This document shows positions 1-8,126 of a DNA stretch of 64,000 nt, one piece after another; position 1 is the stretch's first letter; the number at the start of each line of letters is the position of its first letter. This DNA is from CAXQUZ01 sp942491145. GTDB lineage: Bacteria > Myxococcota_A > UBA796 > UBA2385. Made by a program: the position numbers and the translations under genes. The DNA lies in contig CALOBC010000037.1 in assembly GCA_942491145.1 (NCBI GenBank), positions 1 to 64,000 of the forward strand, in the 5' to 3' direction. The notes below the pieces were generated by a model. That model did not search any database. It saw only the letters and a program-made list of their open reading frames with translations, and was not told the origin of the DNA.

Positions 1-254
1 GGTGGAGGCGACGCTCGGCGTAGAGGGGCACCAGCGCACCGATCACCGCCAAAGAGCAGGCACCATGCACCAATGCTCTCGCGAGCATCCGGGAGCAGAT
101 GGAGCAGCGCGAGGCCTCCCACCATCACCAGAATGAAGCCGTCCAGGAAGGCGTGCAGTTCTCCTCGGCGGTGGAGAAGTCCCGCGAGAATGGGGCCCAG
201 AGCCAGCGCGCCGGCCGAGAGGACCAGGGAGGTATTTGCGTCAGGCGTGATCAT
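1..254 (-). CDS. N-terminal part of a ZIP-like metal permease, runs off the left edge
   Basis: The reading frame starts with ATG directly after the stop codon of the upstream HAD gene, so the two probably form an operon. The visible ~80 residues hold a first membrane helix, a short polar stretch containing HRRGELH, a second helix with FLDGFILVMVGG followed by LLHLLPDA, and the start of a third helix. A glycine-rich helix followed by a His-Leu-Leu-Pro motif suggests the ZIP/ZupT metal transporter family, but this is recognition from a fragment only. A one-base insertion near position 50 shifts the frame just before the edge; correcting it restores a hydrophobic helix. Confidence 0.45.
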   Translation of the reverse strand, partial: MITPDANTSLVLSAGALALGPILAGLLHRRGELHAFLDGFILVMVGGLALLHLLPDARESIGAWCLLFGGDRCAGAPLRRASPP

Positions 255-916
255 TCAATTCTTGTCCAGCCAAGCTCTGAATTCTGAGTAGTCCTCGATG
301 ACCAGCGCCGCGCCGGCACCGTGCAGCTCCTCACGGGGGTGGCATCCCCAGGCCACACCGATCCCGGTGGCTCGCGCCTGGGCGGCGGCTTGCATATCGA
401 AGCTCGTGTCGCCCAGCATCAGAGTATTCTCAGGTTCGCTGCCCGTCTCTTGCATGGCATTGAGGAGCATTCCCGGGTGCGGCTTGCTGGGGGCATCGTC
501 GGCGGTTTGCAAGGTCGCGAAGCGATCGCGGATCCCGTGGAGTTCCAAAGTCGTATAGAGCCCACGCCGTGACTTGCCGGTCGCGATTCCCAGAAGGATA
601 CCCCGTGCCTGGAGCAAGTCCAGGATCTCCAGGGTGCCCGGGAATAGCGCCTGCTGGAAGCCCGGAGTGTTGCGTAGTTCTGCTGTACGCCTCACGGTAG
701 GCGGCAACCAGGGCTTCGTGCTGCTGGCTCTCCAGCTCGGGCACAAGAGCGCGCACGCTCTCCAGCAGACTCAGGCCCTACCAGGCGCCGCACTTCCTTC
801 GGAGGCGGCGATTCGAGCCCCTCGGATTCGAAGGCGCTCTGCATCGCGGTGACGATGCTTCCTTCAGTGTCCACGAGGGTTCCGTCACAATCGAAGATCG
901 CCAGCCGCACGCCCAT
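255..916 (-). CDS. HAD-family phosphatase, phosphoglycolate phosphatase-like (two frameshifts)
   Basis: A haloacid dehalogenase hydrolase read in three pieces. The first piece starts at ATG 916 with the catalytic motif DCDGTLVDTEGS. The middle piece covers the helical cap. The last piece contains the motif II region GIATGKS, a lysine in SKPHP and the motif IV signature MLGDTSFDM. Order and spacing match a ~220-residue class I HAD enzyme such as phosphoglycolate phosphatase or a pyrophosphatase; the substrate cannot be told. Single-base frameshifts lie near 770 and 680 and look like sequencing errors, because sequence on both sides stays family-like. The permease fragment follows without a gap. 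Confidence 0.75.
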
Positions 917-934
917 GCTCGTCCTCTGCGGGGG

Positions 935-972
935 AAACAATAAACGGGGCCGCCCTGGCCGGGCCGCCCCGT
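935..972 (-). terminator. Probable rho-independent terminator of the thioredoxin-TPR gene
   Basis: Twenty bases after the stop of the minus-strand thioredoxin gene, positions 944-972 form a GC-rich stem of 12 pairs with one mismatch. On the minus strand it is followed by a T-rich run. It separates this gene from the HAD gene downstream. Confidence 0.6.
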
Positions 973-991
973 GAGGTTGGAGGAAGATGGT

Positions 992-2181
992 TCAGGAGCC
1001 GGCCTGGCGCCACTCTTCCAATTTGTTGCGATAGGACTCATTGGCTGGGTCCTCTTCGGCCGCTTGGCCGATCAGAGTCATCGCCTGCTCCTCCTTGCCC
1101 AGTGAGCGACACAGCTCCGCCGCGGTATCCAGAATCGCCGCGCGATCCGGTCCGGCTTCGGTGAGCTCCACGCCCTTGAGTGCCAGTTCCTCGGCGCGCT
1201 CGAGGTCCACCTGCCGGTTCTCGAACACCACCACGCGTAGGCGTTGAGGCGCTGTGGATCCTCCTGCCAGCCCTCGGGCATCGAAGCGAACTTCAGCTCT
1301 GCGGCCTTGGCGCTGTCCTCTTCGATGACCAGCGCGTACTCGATGGAGAGGTCGGTGACCATGCCGGCCAGCTCCTCCTCATCATCTTCGGCCACGACGG
1401 GGCCTCATAGGCAGGCGTCAGGAACTGCACTTCGTAGGCGTCGAGCTCCTTCTTGTCCCCCAGCCACCGTGCATAGTAGTAGACCATGCCCTTGTTCTCG
1501 GCTGTCACCTGATCGCTGAGCAGGGCCACGTTCCCGGGAGGCGGTCACCACATCGATCTCCAGCTGATCCTTGCGGCATGCCTGCATGCTGGACTCGAAG
1601 ATCTCGTAGGCATAGTCGCTGTCCGGGTCCAACTTGTCCGCCTTGAGGTAGAACTCGATCCCCTGGTTGAAGTCGCCGCCCGAGCTCAGGATGCGCGCGA
1701 CCTTCTCGGCGTCGACCAGAGTGGGGTCGGTCTCGAAGCGGGCGATCTTCTGGTCGACAGTGGTGGGGTCATCCAGTCCAGCTCCCAGCGCGGTGGTGAA
1801 GTGATCGGGGCCCCCGTAGCCAGCCCAGCGATCCAGGACATCGCCCTCGGCGTTGGTCAGAATCCAGCTTGGGTATCCAGAGACGGAATAGCGTTCGGCC
1901 AGCTCGATGCCCTCACCCTTCTCGGCGTCCACTTTGAGGAAGACAGCGACTTTCTCGAGAGCAGCTTGGATCTCAGCGTTATCTTTCGACTCACGGTCGA
2001 ATTTTTTGCAGTAGCTTCACCACTCGGTGAAGAAGTCGAGCAGAATCGGCTGGCCCTGCTCCTGCGCGGTCGCCATCGCGGCCGCATGGTCGGCTGGCGC
2101 CCCGGCCACGGCCGGGAGAGCAAGTGCGACCACGAGCCCCAGAGCCAGTGCGGCGGCCCACAGACGGGTTGCTTGGAACAT
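992..2181 (-). CDS. Secreted thioredoxin-TPR protein, candidate selenoprotein (UxxC)
   Basis: The ATG at 2181 begins a signal peptide (MFQATRLWAAALALGLVV, then ending near AVAG). A thioredoxin fold follows: strand ILLDFFTEW, then an in-frame TGA at 2019-2017, then SYCKKFDRE, and later the cis-proline loop SGYPSW. The TGA falls exactly where thioredoxins have the first cysteine of CxxC, and the frame continues perfectly on both sides, giving W-U-S-Y-C-K. After the fold, a helical TPR-like region runs to the stop at 992, interrupted by frameshifts near 1540, 1400 and 1240 that resemble sequencing errors. The role is probably periplasmic thiol-disulfide exchange or peroxide reduction. Reading TGA as selenocysteine is an inference; a base error changing TGC to TGA is the alternative. 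Confidence 0.7.
1985..2019 (-). promoter_or_regulatory. Candidate bacterial SECIS element with its UGA codon
   Basis: On the minus strand the UGA (2019-2017) is followed after 15 bases by a perfect 6-bp stem, UUCGAC with GUCGAA, closing a 5-base loop CGUGA (stem arms 2001-1996 and 1990-1985). Known bacterial SECIS models ask for a short stem-loop just downstream of UGA with a G among the first two loop bases and the loop about 16-37 bases from the UGA. Here the loop begins 21 bases after the UGA and its second base is G. The fit is good but the stem is short, and such hairpins also occur by chance. Confidence 0.5.
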
Positions 2182-2347
2182 GAAGTGCCCTTTCGGGTAG
2201 AGGTTGGGATGTTCGTTCGAGAGTAGAACAGAGCGGGCTTCGCTCCGAAGCGTCCCTGCACCTGGCTGTGCGTTTTTTGCGGCGGGATGCTAGACCTGCT
2301 GCCTCGCACAAGGGGCCTTCACGCCCCCGAACCAAGGGATGGACCAA

Positions 2348-3458
2348 ATGGCACTGATTCTACGGCCTGGGGCGATTCTGGCCCTCGCTTGGCTGATCTG
2401 GAGTATCTCCGGCCCCCAGAGGGCCTTGGCGGGCCAGGAGTGGGACGAGGTCACCCAGCTGGATGGGCTCTACGCCGTCCTCAATACGGATTTGGGTCCT
2501 ATCGTCTGTACCCTGCTGGCCAGCCGCGCTCCCTTGACCGTCGCCAACTTCGTGGGTCTTGCCGAGGGCACCCGGGAATTCAAGGATTCTGAGACCGGAG
2601 AGATGGTTCGCCGTCCATTCTACGAGGAGCTGCTCTTTCACCGCGTCATCGAGGAGTTCATGATCCAGACGGGGGATCCCACGGGTACCGGGCTCGGAGG
2701 CCCTGGCTATCGCTTTCGTGACGAGTTCGACTCGGGCCTGAGCCACGATCGACCGGGAACGGTTTCGATGGCCAACGCCGGGCCCAACTCCAACGGCAGT
2801 CAATTCTTCATCACCGAGGTCGCGACACCCTGGTTGGATGATCGGCACAGCGTCTTTGGCCGCGTGGTCTACGGTCAGGATGTAGTGGACGCCATCGGCG
2901 CCTCCGAAGTGGAAGAGCAGCGCCCACTGGAACCCGTCTATCTCCAGAATGTCCAGATCATCCGACGTGGCACGGCCGCGAAGGAATTCGATGCCGAGGC
3001 CGTCTTCGAGCAGTTGAAGGATCTCAATCAGAGCGAGCTGGCCGAACGCCGCGCCCGTGAGTTCGAGGAGCGAATTTCGCAGATCCGCGACGACTCCAAG
3101 TCCAATCCTGACGGAAGCCGTTACACGGTCTTGCAGGAAGGCAAGGGCGAGAGGCCCGTGACAGGGCAGACCATCAAGGTGCACTACGTGTGCTATCTCC
3201 CCGATGGGACCATTGTAGAATCCACTCGTCAGCGAACGCGCCCCCATGCGCCTGGTCGCGGGGCAGCCACGTCGCGGTCTGGACTGGGAGAACCAATACC
3301 TGGAGATGAAGCCCGGTGAGAGACGCTGGCTCTTCTTGCCTCCTGAGCTCGCCTTTGCCTCGCGCGGGATCCCCGGCGTGGTTCCACCGGACAGCCCATT
3401 GATCCTGGATCTCGAACTCGAATCGATCATCATCGAATCACAAAGGGGAAGCGAATGA
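2348..3458 (+). CDS. Secreted cyclophilin-FKBP double prolyl isomerase (one frameshift)
   Basis: A signal peptide (MALILRPGAILALAWLIW, cleavage near ALAGQ) is followed by a full cyclophilin domain: LDTDLG-like strand NTDLGPIVC, FHRVIEEFMIQTGD, then NSNGSQFFIT and HSVFGRVV. A charged, probably coiled-coil linker follows at residues about 215-255. The C-terminal domain is FKBP-type: GQTIKVHYVCYLPDG, then MKPGERRWLFLPPELAF and IPGVVPPDSPLILDLEL. The FKBP half is split by a frameshift near 3230-3250. ATG 2348 was chosen over ATG 2339 because the purine-rich AAGGGA lies at ribosome-binding distance. It would speed proline isomerisation during folding of exported proteins. Its last bases overlap the next start. 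Confidence 0.85.
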
Positions 3459-4860
3459 CGGACGGACGAACCACGGTCTTCTCTCGTTTCCCCGGCTCCT
3501 TCTGGGCGGCCAACGTCATGGAGATCTTCGAGCGCATGGGCTGGTACGGCTTCTACGCCGTCAGCAGCCTGTACCTGACCGGCGCCCGTGGCCGACGGTG
3601 GCTTGGGCTGTCCTCCGAGGACCGCGGGGTGATCCAGGGCCTGGCCACCTTCTTCCTCTATCTCTTCCCCGCGGTCTTCGGGGCTCTGGCCGACCGCTAC
3701 GGTTTCAAGCGCATGGTCCTGGCCTCGAGCCTGGTGATGATCCCCGGTTACCTCCTGCTGGGCATTCCCGACGGCTTCTGGGGTTTTCTTGCGGTCTATT
3801 TCCTGGTGGCCGTGGGCCACGGCATGTTCAAGCCGGTGGTGATCAGTTCGGTCGCCAAGTCGGTAACCGAGAAGACCGGATCCATGGGCTTCGGCATCTT
3901 CTACATGATGGTCAACATCGGCGGCTTCCTCGGCCCCATCGTGGCCGGCATCGTGCGCGGCTGGGACTGGCAGTACGTCTTCTACTGTTCGGCGGGCTGG
4001 ATCCTTCTCATGGGCATTTTCACCCTGATCTTCTACCGGGAGCCGCCGCGGGACGAGGCGGCCGAAGCACAAAGGTCCCTGGGCGAGGTCTTCGCAGGTA
4101 TGATCGCGGTGGTGGGCAACGGCCGCTTCTTCCTGCTGATCGCGGGCCTGCTCTTCCTGCTGGTCATGGGGTCCAAGTGGCTGGAGTGGTCGACCTGGGG
4201 GCCCGCGGCGGCGGCCTGGCTGGATCGTCAACTTCGGCTGGGACTGCGGTTTCGCTCAACCGATGGGCAACGGGCCAGGCCCAGGACGGCGCCTGGTTCC
4301 TGCAGCCCATGAAGGTGGGCGAGGGCCGCTACCTGGTGTTCCTGGTCCTGATGGCCTTCTTCTGGACCAGCTTCAACCAGATCTTCATGACCCTGCCCGA
4401 GTACATCCGCGACTACGCCGACACCAGCGACCTGATCGGCAGCCTGACGCCGATCGCCGGCTGGATCACCGGCTTCGCGCGATCGCTGGGCGCGGATACC
4501 AGCGAGTGGGGCCGGGCCGTCCTCGAGCACGGTCAGGTCAAGCCCGAGCACCTGATCAACCTCAACGCGTTGGGTATCATCGTCGGCCAGGTGGCCATCG
4601 CCTACATGGTGCGTAAGCTGGCAGCCGTTGACGACGATCATCCTGGGCAGCTTCATCACCGTGATCAGCTTCCTGCTCTACCTGATCGGGCCAGGGCGGC
4701 TGGATCATCGTCATCGCCGTCCTGGTGTTCTCGGTCGGTGAGATGCTGGCCAGCCCACGTCGAAGGAATACGCCGGCCGCATCGCGCCGCCGGACAAGGT
4801 GGGGATGTACATGGGCTACTTCTACTGGTGCGTGGCCCTGGGCAATCTGCTTCGGAAGGG
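3455..4860 (+). pseudogene. POT/PTR-family peptide-proton symporter, frameshifted and cut off at a poly-G tract
   Basis: The start overlaps the previous stop (ATGA), so the pair is co-transcribed. The N-terminus has the POT-family signature NVMEIFERMGWYGFYA, and about ten hydrophobic helices follow, including the GFGIFYMMVNIGG region. Frameshifts near 4215 and 4618 interrupt the frame. After correction the protein reads on through FSVGEMLASPTSKEY-like sequence to YFYWCVALGNL, where it meets the poly-G tract and family similarity ends; the last helices are missing. Members move di- and tripeptides or similar solutes with protons. The damage is best explained by sequencing or assembly error, not by decay in the organism. 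Confidence 0.8.
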
Positions 4861-5228
4861 ATCGTCTCTGGGGGGGGGGGAGGGGGGGGGGGGGGGGGGG
4901 GCAGGCCTGTGGGCTTTTCGGGACCACAGGCGTGGACAGGCCCGGAGGTGCAATGGGGGGTTTGGGGCCGGGGTAGCGGGGTGGGCCGCTCCATCGGTAG
5001 AATGGGAGGGGGGGGCAGGGAGAGTCGAAGGGGCGTTTTCTTCACGAATTCGCTTGCTCTGGATCTCACATGCGGATATTCCCCGCATCTGAAATACGGG
5101 TCATGAAGGACCCCTTTCCGCCGCGGTGTTGCGCGCCAAGGCTGGGACCTCCCCGGACTCGTTGTCGATCGTGAACGGCCGGCGACCGCCGGCGCATCGT
5201 TTGGCAATCAACCTGTAGGAGGCCTGTC
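4861..5228 (+). other. Poly-G and G-rich low-complexity gap, likely assembly artefact
   Basis: Positions about 4870-4901 are almost pure G, followed by ~140 bases with many further G runs up to about 5030. No coding signal crosses the stretch and it cuts the transporter gene. From about 5040 composition returns to normal. A GC-rich inverted repeat around 5175-5200 and a strong ribosome-binding site TAGGAGG (5216-5222) precede the histone gene. I see no other gene here. Confidence 0.6.
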
Positions 5229-5490
5229 GTGGCCAAGAAGAAGACCGCAGCCAAGAAGAAGAAGACCGCAGCCAAGAAGAAGCCCGCCCGTCGCGCCAAG
5301 AAGCCCGCGATGGAAATGCTGATCGTCGGCAGCAAGAGCAAGGCCGTCATCAAGGACAATGGCATGAACGTCGCCGGCGATGCCCTCGAGGGCCTCAACG
5401 AGTGTCGTCTACTGGTACCTGCAGCAGGCATGCCTGCGTGCCGCCGCGAACGGTCGCAAGACCGTGCGCGCCCACATTCATCGGCGTAGT
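5229..5490 (+). CDS. Bacterial histone-fold protein with lysine-rich N-terminal tail (frameshifted)
   Basis: Translation begins at GTG 5229, six bases after TAGGAGG. The first ~27 residues are a basic tail of repeated AAKKK units followed by PARRAKKPA. The globular part begins MEMLIVGSKSKAVIKDNG, then NVAGDALEGLNE, and after correcting one extra T near 5401 continues VVYWYLQQACLRAAANGRKTV. This pattern (LIVGSK, a GDALEGLNE helix, then an RAAANGRKTVR end) matches single histone-fold proteins described from bacteria such as Bdellovibrio and Leptospira. A second small shift near 5475 blurs the last residues. A DNA-binding, chromatin-like role is inferred from the family and the basic tail. Confidence 0.75.
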
Positions 5491-5508
5491 CGCGCTCCGT
5501 GCCTTACT

Positions 5509-5550
5509 GAAGGGCCGTTCCGGACACTCCGGGGCGGCCCTTCTTCTTTT
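5509..5550 (+). terminator. Rho-independent terminator after the histone gene
   Basis: A perfect 9-bp stem, GAAGGGCCG (5509-5517) with CGGCCCTTC (5535-5543), is followed by TTCTTTT. It fixes the end of the histone transcript. Confidence 0.85.
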
Positions 5551-5631
5551 GTCCTCTCCCTGCTGACGGCTCGTGAACAAGCCGATCAGTGCCTAGCACC
5601 TCGCATCCACTCTTCCCTTATGGAAGTATGC

Positions 5632-5862
5632 ATGCACAAGTTTGTTCACGGAGTGGGCTTCGCCCTGCTGGCCCTGTTTCTCATCTCGCCCGCCCACGCA
5701 TTTGACGTCACCTTTGGTGTCTCTTGGGATGCTGTATCCCTACAGAGTGTTCTGGATGCCGAGTACGGCGCCTGAGCCATCGATGTAGTGAATGAGTTCA
5801 TCGGTGCCAATCCCGGCGACCGGACCCCGTCTGGCAGGACCTTGGGATCTACGGGGGACTGA
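5632..5862 (+). CDS. Small secreted protein fragment with an in-frame TGA
   Basis: From ATG 5632 (ATG 5620 is also in frame) there is a clear signal peptide ending SPAHA, then a mature start FDVTFGVSWDAVSLQSVLD and EYGA. A TGA at 5773-5775 follows, after which the same frame continues AIDVVNEFIGANPGD to a second stop at 5860. A one-base shift would instead give DPVWQDLGIYGGL. The style resembles short secreted proteins of unknown function with an Ile-Tyr-Gly ending, but I cannot name a family. The first TGA could be a base error from GGA, a true stop, or a decayed gene. A terminator follows closely. Confidence 0.4.
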
Positions 5863-5887
5863 CCCGCGCTTTGCTTCCTTTGTGGCG

Positions 5888-5922
5888 AAGGCCCCTTCCA
5901 GCGGGGAAGAGGCCTTTGTTTT
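5888..5922 (+). terminator. Rho-independent terminator
   Basis: A 12-bp stem with one G-U pair (5888-5899 with 5905-5916) encloses a 5-base loop and runs into TTTGTTTT. It ends the transcript of the small secreted protein. Confidence 0.8.
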
Positions 5923-5993
5923 GCTCTCTTGTCCGGGATGCGGGCTCCCGCTAGGCTCTCTTGCACCTCGAGCCTCGATGGAGTGAGCCGCCC

Positions 5994-6480
5994 ATGTCGC
6001 ATGCATCACGATTCATCCTCAGCTGCTTGTGTCTCCTCGTTCTCTCGCCCATCCACGCCGTGCGCGCGGAAGATGGCGACGGACTGCCCGACTATTTTGG
6101 AGAGTCGAGCTGGTTGCTGAGCCCACCGGGTATGGCCCCCGGGCTCGCCGCGGGACTCTTCAATCCCGCAGCCTATGGCGTGGCGGAGAACAATGGCCTC
6201 TACCTGGGATGGAGGGGAAACGACGCACTCTCCGTGCGTCGCGGTGACCTCGATTTCAGTACGAGCTCCGACGATTTCGCGGGCGTGGTGTCCCTACGCA
6301 ACCTCAGCTTCTCGGTGCAGCACTTCGACTTCGATCCGGATGCCTTCGATGCTGAGCTGGGAGCCGGCGCGGTGGGAGATGATCCCAGCGTGACCGACTA
6401 TTCCCTCAGCATAGGGGGGAATCGCGATGGCGGCATTGGGCTCTCGTATTCCTGGGCCGGCGGAGATCGTGATCTGATGG
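5994..6480 (+). CDS. Exported protein with beta-barrel-like N-terminus, 3' end lost
   Basis: From ATG 5994 a signal peptide (FILSCLCLLVLSPIHAVRA) is followed by DGDGLPDYFGESSWLLSPPG and PGLAAGLFNPAAYG, a pattern seen at the start of outer-membrane barrel domains. Alternating strands then run to about YSWAGGDRDLM. After position ~6480 the frame remains open to 6662 but the residues (Trp, Cys and Arg rich) no longer resemble the first part, and base composition changes. The gene is therefore interpreted as truncated at a junction with a different genome. No enzymatic domain is visible, so its function is unknown. Confidence 0.5.
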
Positions 6481-7231
6481 CCTGCTGCTCTCGTGGCTGG
6501 GGCTGGGACTGGGTGGTCGTCTGCCTGATCGCAGATGTCCGCGGCCGGCGACGGACAAGAGAGTCAGCCAGGGCTGAGGGGGCCACTCGATTAGCGCTCT
6601 TTAGCGTGAATAAGCGCCCAACAGCCCATCCGGGTTTCCAACCGCTCATTAACGCGAATTGACACTCATAATGAGAAGTCCAGCCCTTCGAGACCCCTTG
6701 TCCGTTCCTGCCACTCCCGGCCCGGTAATTGCGGTGCTGTGCTTGGGCCTCACGTGAGCACTCATTGAACAGAAGGGAACGGAGCGCCGGCCTCCGGCCC
6801 GGCCGTTACCGCATCACAGCGCCCTCGGCGTCGCCTCGACAGCGCTTCCTGCGTCCTCGGGTGAGGCAACTGCTGATGAACGCTCATTGGCGCTCATACG
6901 GCTGAGGCCACAATCCGAGCGGCAGGCGGCGAGCCACAGGTGAGCAGAGATCGCCACAGAGGAAGAGCGCCTGGCGGGGGGAGGGTTACAGAACGACGAA
7001 ACGGTGGGAGGGCACGAAGTTCCCCCGATTATGCCTGTCCTCTCGCGGCTGCAGCGCCTAACCGCGGTGGTTTCAAACCACGGAATGAACGGAAGAAGCG
7101 GAACAGACCCGACGTTGGCCGGATCGGTCCTTCCGCATCCTTCCGTCTATTCGGCGGTCAACTGCTAGCCCACGAACGCCGTCGGGGCTCACTGGATTGA
7201 CACCTTAGTCCTATAATGTAACTCTGTTTTT
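6481..7231 (+). other. Noncoding stretch, probable start of the Verrucomicrobia-like segment
   Basis: About 750 bases with no convincing gene. Short AT-rich motifs of the kind CTCATTAACGCGAATT and CACTCATAATGAG recur, along with a 39-bp GC-palindromic repeat (6778-6816). Such intergenic words are familiar from Verrucomicrobia genomes. The open frames here have no family-like content. Confidence 0.45.
6778..6816 (+). repeat. GC-palindromic direct repeat, copy 1
   Basis: A 39-base sequence beginning AACGGAGCGCCGGCCTCCGG and ending GTTACCGCATCA is repeated exactly at 8038-8076. Its core GCCGGCCTCCGGC is nearly palindromic. A degenerate relative in the opposite orientation lies near 13187-13212. 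This looks like a dispersed REP-type element. Confidence 0.85.
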
Positions 7232-7450
7232 ATGAAAGTGACGGTTGAAGTTTCGGATTCCGAGATTCGGGAAATCCTGAAATACTCCGGAGAGAGAATG
7301 AAGGGGCCCGCAATCAGGCGGTTGGCTGTGGAGGAGTTGAACTACCGCAAGCGCTTGGAAATGAATGATAGATTCCATTCAGGCGAGTGGGGAATTGAGC
7401 TGCCAGACGTCGAGCAGCTCCGAAGGGATCGAGCGATATGGGGCCCTTGA
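7232..7450 (+). CDS. vapB: VapB-type antitoxin
   Basis: A 72-residue protein that begins with KVTVEVSDSEIREILKYSG and has a short conserved central part RRLAVEELNYRKRLEM, ending in a negatively charged, tryptophan-containing tail (GEWGIELPDVEQLRRDRAIWG). This layout, a small N-terminal region and an acidic C-terminal tail, fits an antitoxin that binds its PIN-domain partner. Its end overlaps the toxin start by 13 bases, which implies coupled translation. The identification rests mainly on size, position and the neighbouring toxin, since antitoxin sequences vary widely. An AT-rich stretch before the ATG (TATAATGT at 7212-7219) could be a promoter -10 box. Confidence 0.75.
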   Translation: MKVTVEVSDSEIREILKYSGERMKGPAIRRLAVEELNYRKRLEMNDRFHSGEWGIELPDVEQLRRDRAIWGP

Positions 7451-7842
7451 TCGACACCTCGTTGTGGGTCGACCATTTCCGGTCCTCAACGCCGCAAGCG
7501 GTCAAGGACCAAGTACTGACGTACGTCAACCAGAAGGGAATTTGTGTTGGCGAACCCATTCTGTTTGAGCTGTTGTCGAACGCGCACGGTCGTGACCGGG
7601 CTCGGCTTGACGCCTACTTCGCACTGATCCCCGTGCTGCCAACCCCGCCGGAGTTATGGCGAGAAGCCGTCCAATTGGGCCGGCAATGCGTCGATGCCGG
7701 GCTGAGCGTTCCCTCGATGGACCTTCTGATCGCCTCCCTCTGCATCCACCACCGGGTTGAATTGGCAACGTTCGACGTGCATTTCAGCGCCATTGCGCGG
7801 GCCGCCCCGCTCAAAGTCATCTGTCCGCCGCGCGCGGCATGA
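7438..7842 (+). CDS. vapC: VapC-type PIN-domain ribonuclease toxin
   Basis: A 134-residue PIN domain. The first acidic residue sits in LIDTSLWVDHF, the next in the helix ILFELLSN, a third in VPSMDLLIASL and the last in LATFDVHF; these are the usual Asp/Glu positions that hold metal ions in VapC nucleases. Members cut tRNA or rRNA and are silenced by the overlapping VapB. The gene overlaps vapB in another frame, typical for such pairs. No frameshift is seen, unlike most genes in the left third of the window. Confidence 0.9.
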   Translation: MGPLIDTSLWVDHFRSSTPQAVKDQVLTYVNQKGICVGEPILFELLSNAHGRDRARLDAYFALIPVLPTPPELWREAVQLGRQCVDAGLSVPSMDLLIASLCIHHRVELATFDVHFSAIARAAPLKVICPPRAA

Positions 7843-8037
7843 TCACTACTCGACTCCGACACGCACCGGAGTACCGCACGACTTCATACTCCGACCATCA
7901 TCGGGGCGGAATCGGCCAATATCCCCAGCGGTTTGGGACGGAGCTCGGACCTCAGTGGAGGGGGTGTCCCGCCGAGCGGGGCAGCCGCCGATGAGCAATC
8001 TTCAGCATGACCAAGCCAGGGGAGGGAGTGCTGAACC

Positions 8038-8076
8038 AACGGAGCGCCGGCCTCCGGCCCGGCCGTTACCGCATCA
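8038..8076 (+). repeat. GC-palindromic direct repeat, copy 2
   Basis: Exact second copy of the 39-base repeat at 6778-6816. The two copies bracket the vapBC pair at a distance of 1,260 bases and this one lies 51 bases upstream of the sigma factor start. The 160 bases before it show no gene. Confidence 0.85.
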
Positions 8077-8126
8077 GCTCGCCCCTGGCGTCGGCTCGGG
8101 GTAGGGTTCGTCTTCAGAACTCAACG

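Noticed and set aside
2360..4231. 623-residue open frame on the minus strand
   Set aside because: It is antisense to the cyclophilin-FKBP and transporter genes, is rich in His, Gln, Gly and Arg as expected for a shadow of high-GC coding sequence, and has no family-like motif.
4870..4901. Poly-G tract as a functional G-quadruplex regulatory element
   Set aside because: It interrupts a coding frame and is followed by degraded G-rich text, which fits a sequencing artefact better.
5773..5775. In-frame TGA in the small secreted protein as a second selenocysteine codon
   Set aside because: The flanking residues (EYGA, then AIDVVNEF) show no thiol or redox motif and no hairpin of the right kind follows. 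A base error from GGA or a true stop is simpler.
6778..8076. The 39-bp repeats as a CRISPR array or as attachment sites
   Set aside because: Only two exact copies 1.26 kb apart, no spacers, no cas genes, no integrase or tRNA nearby.
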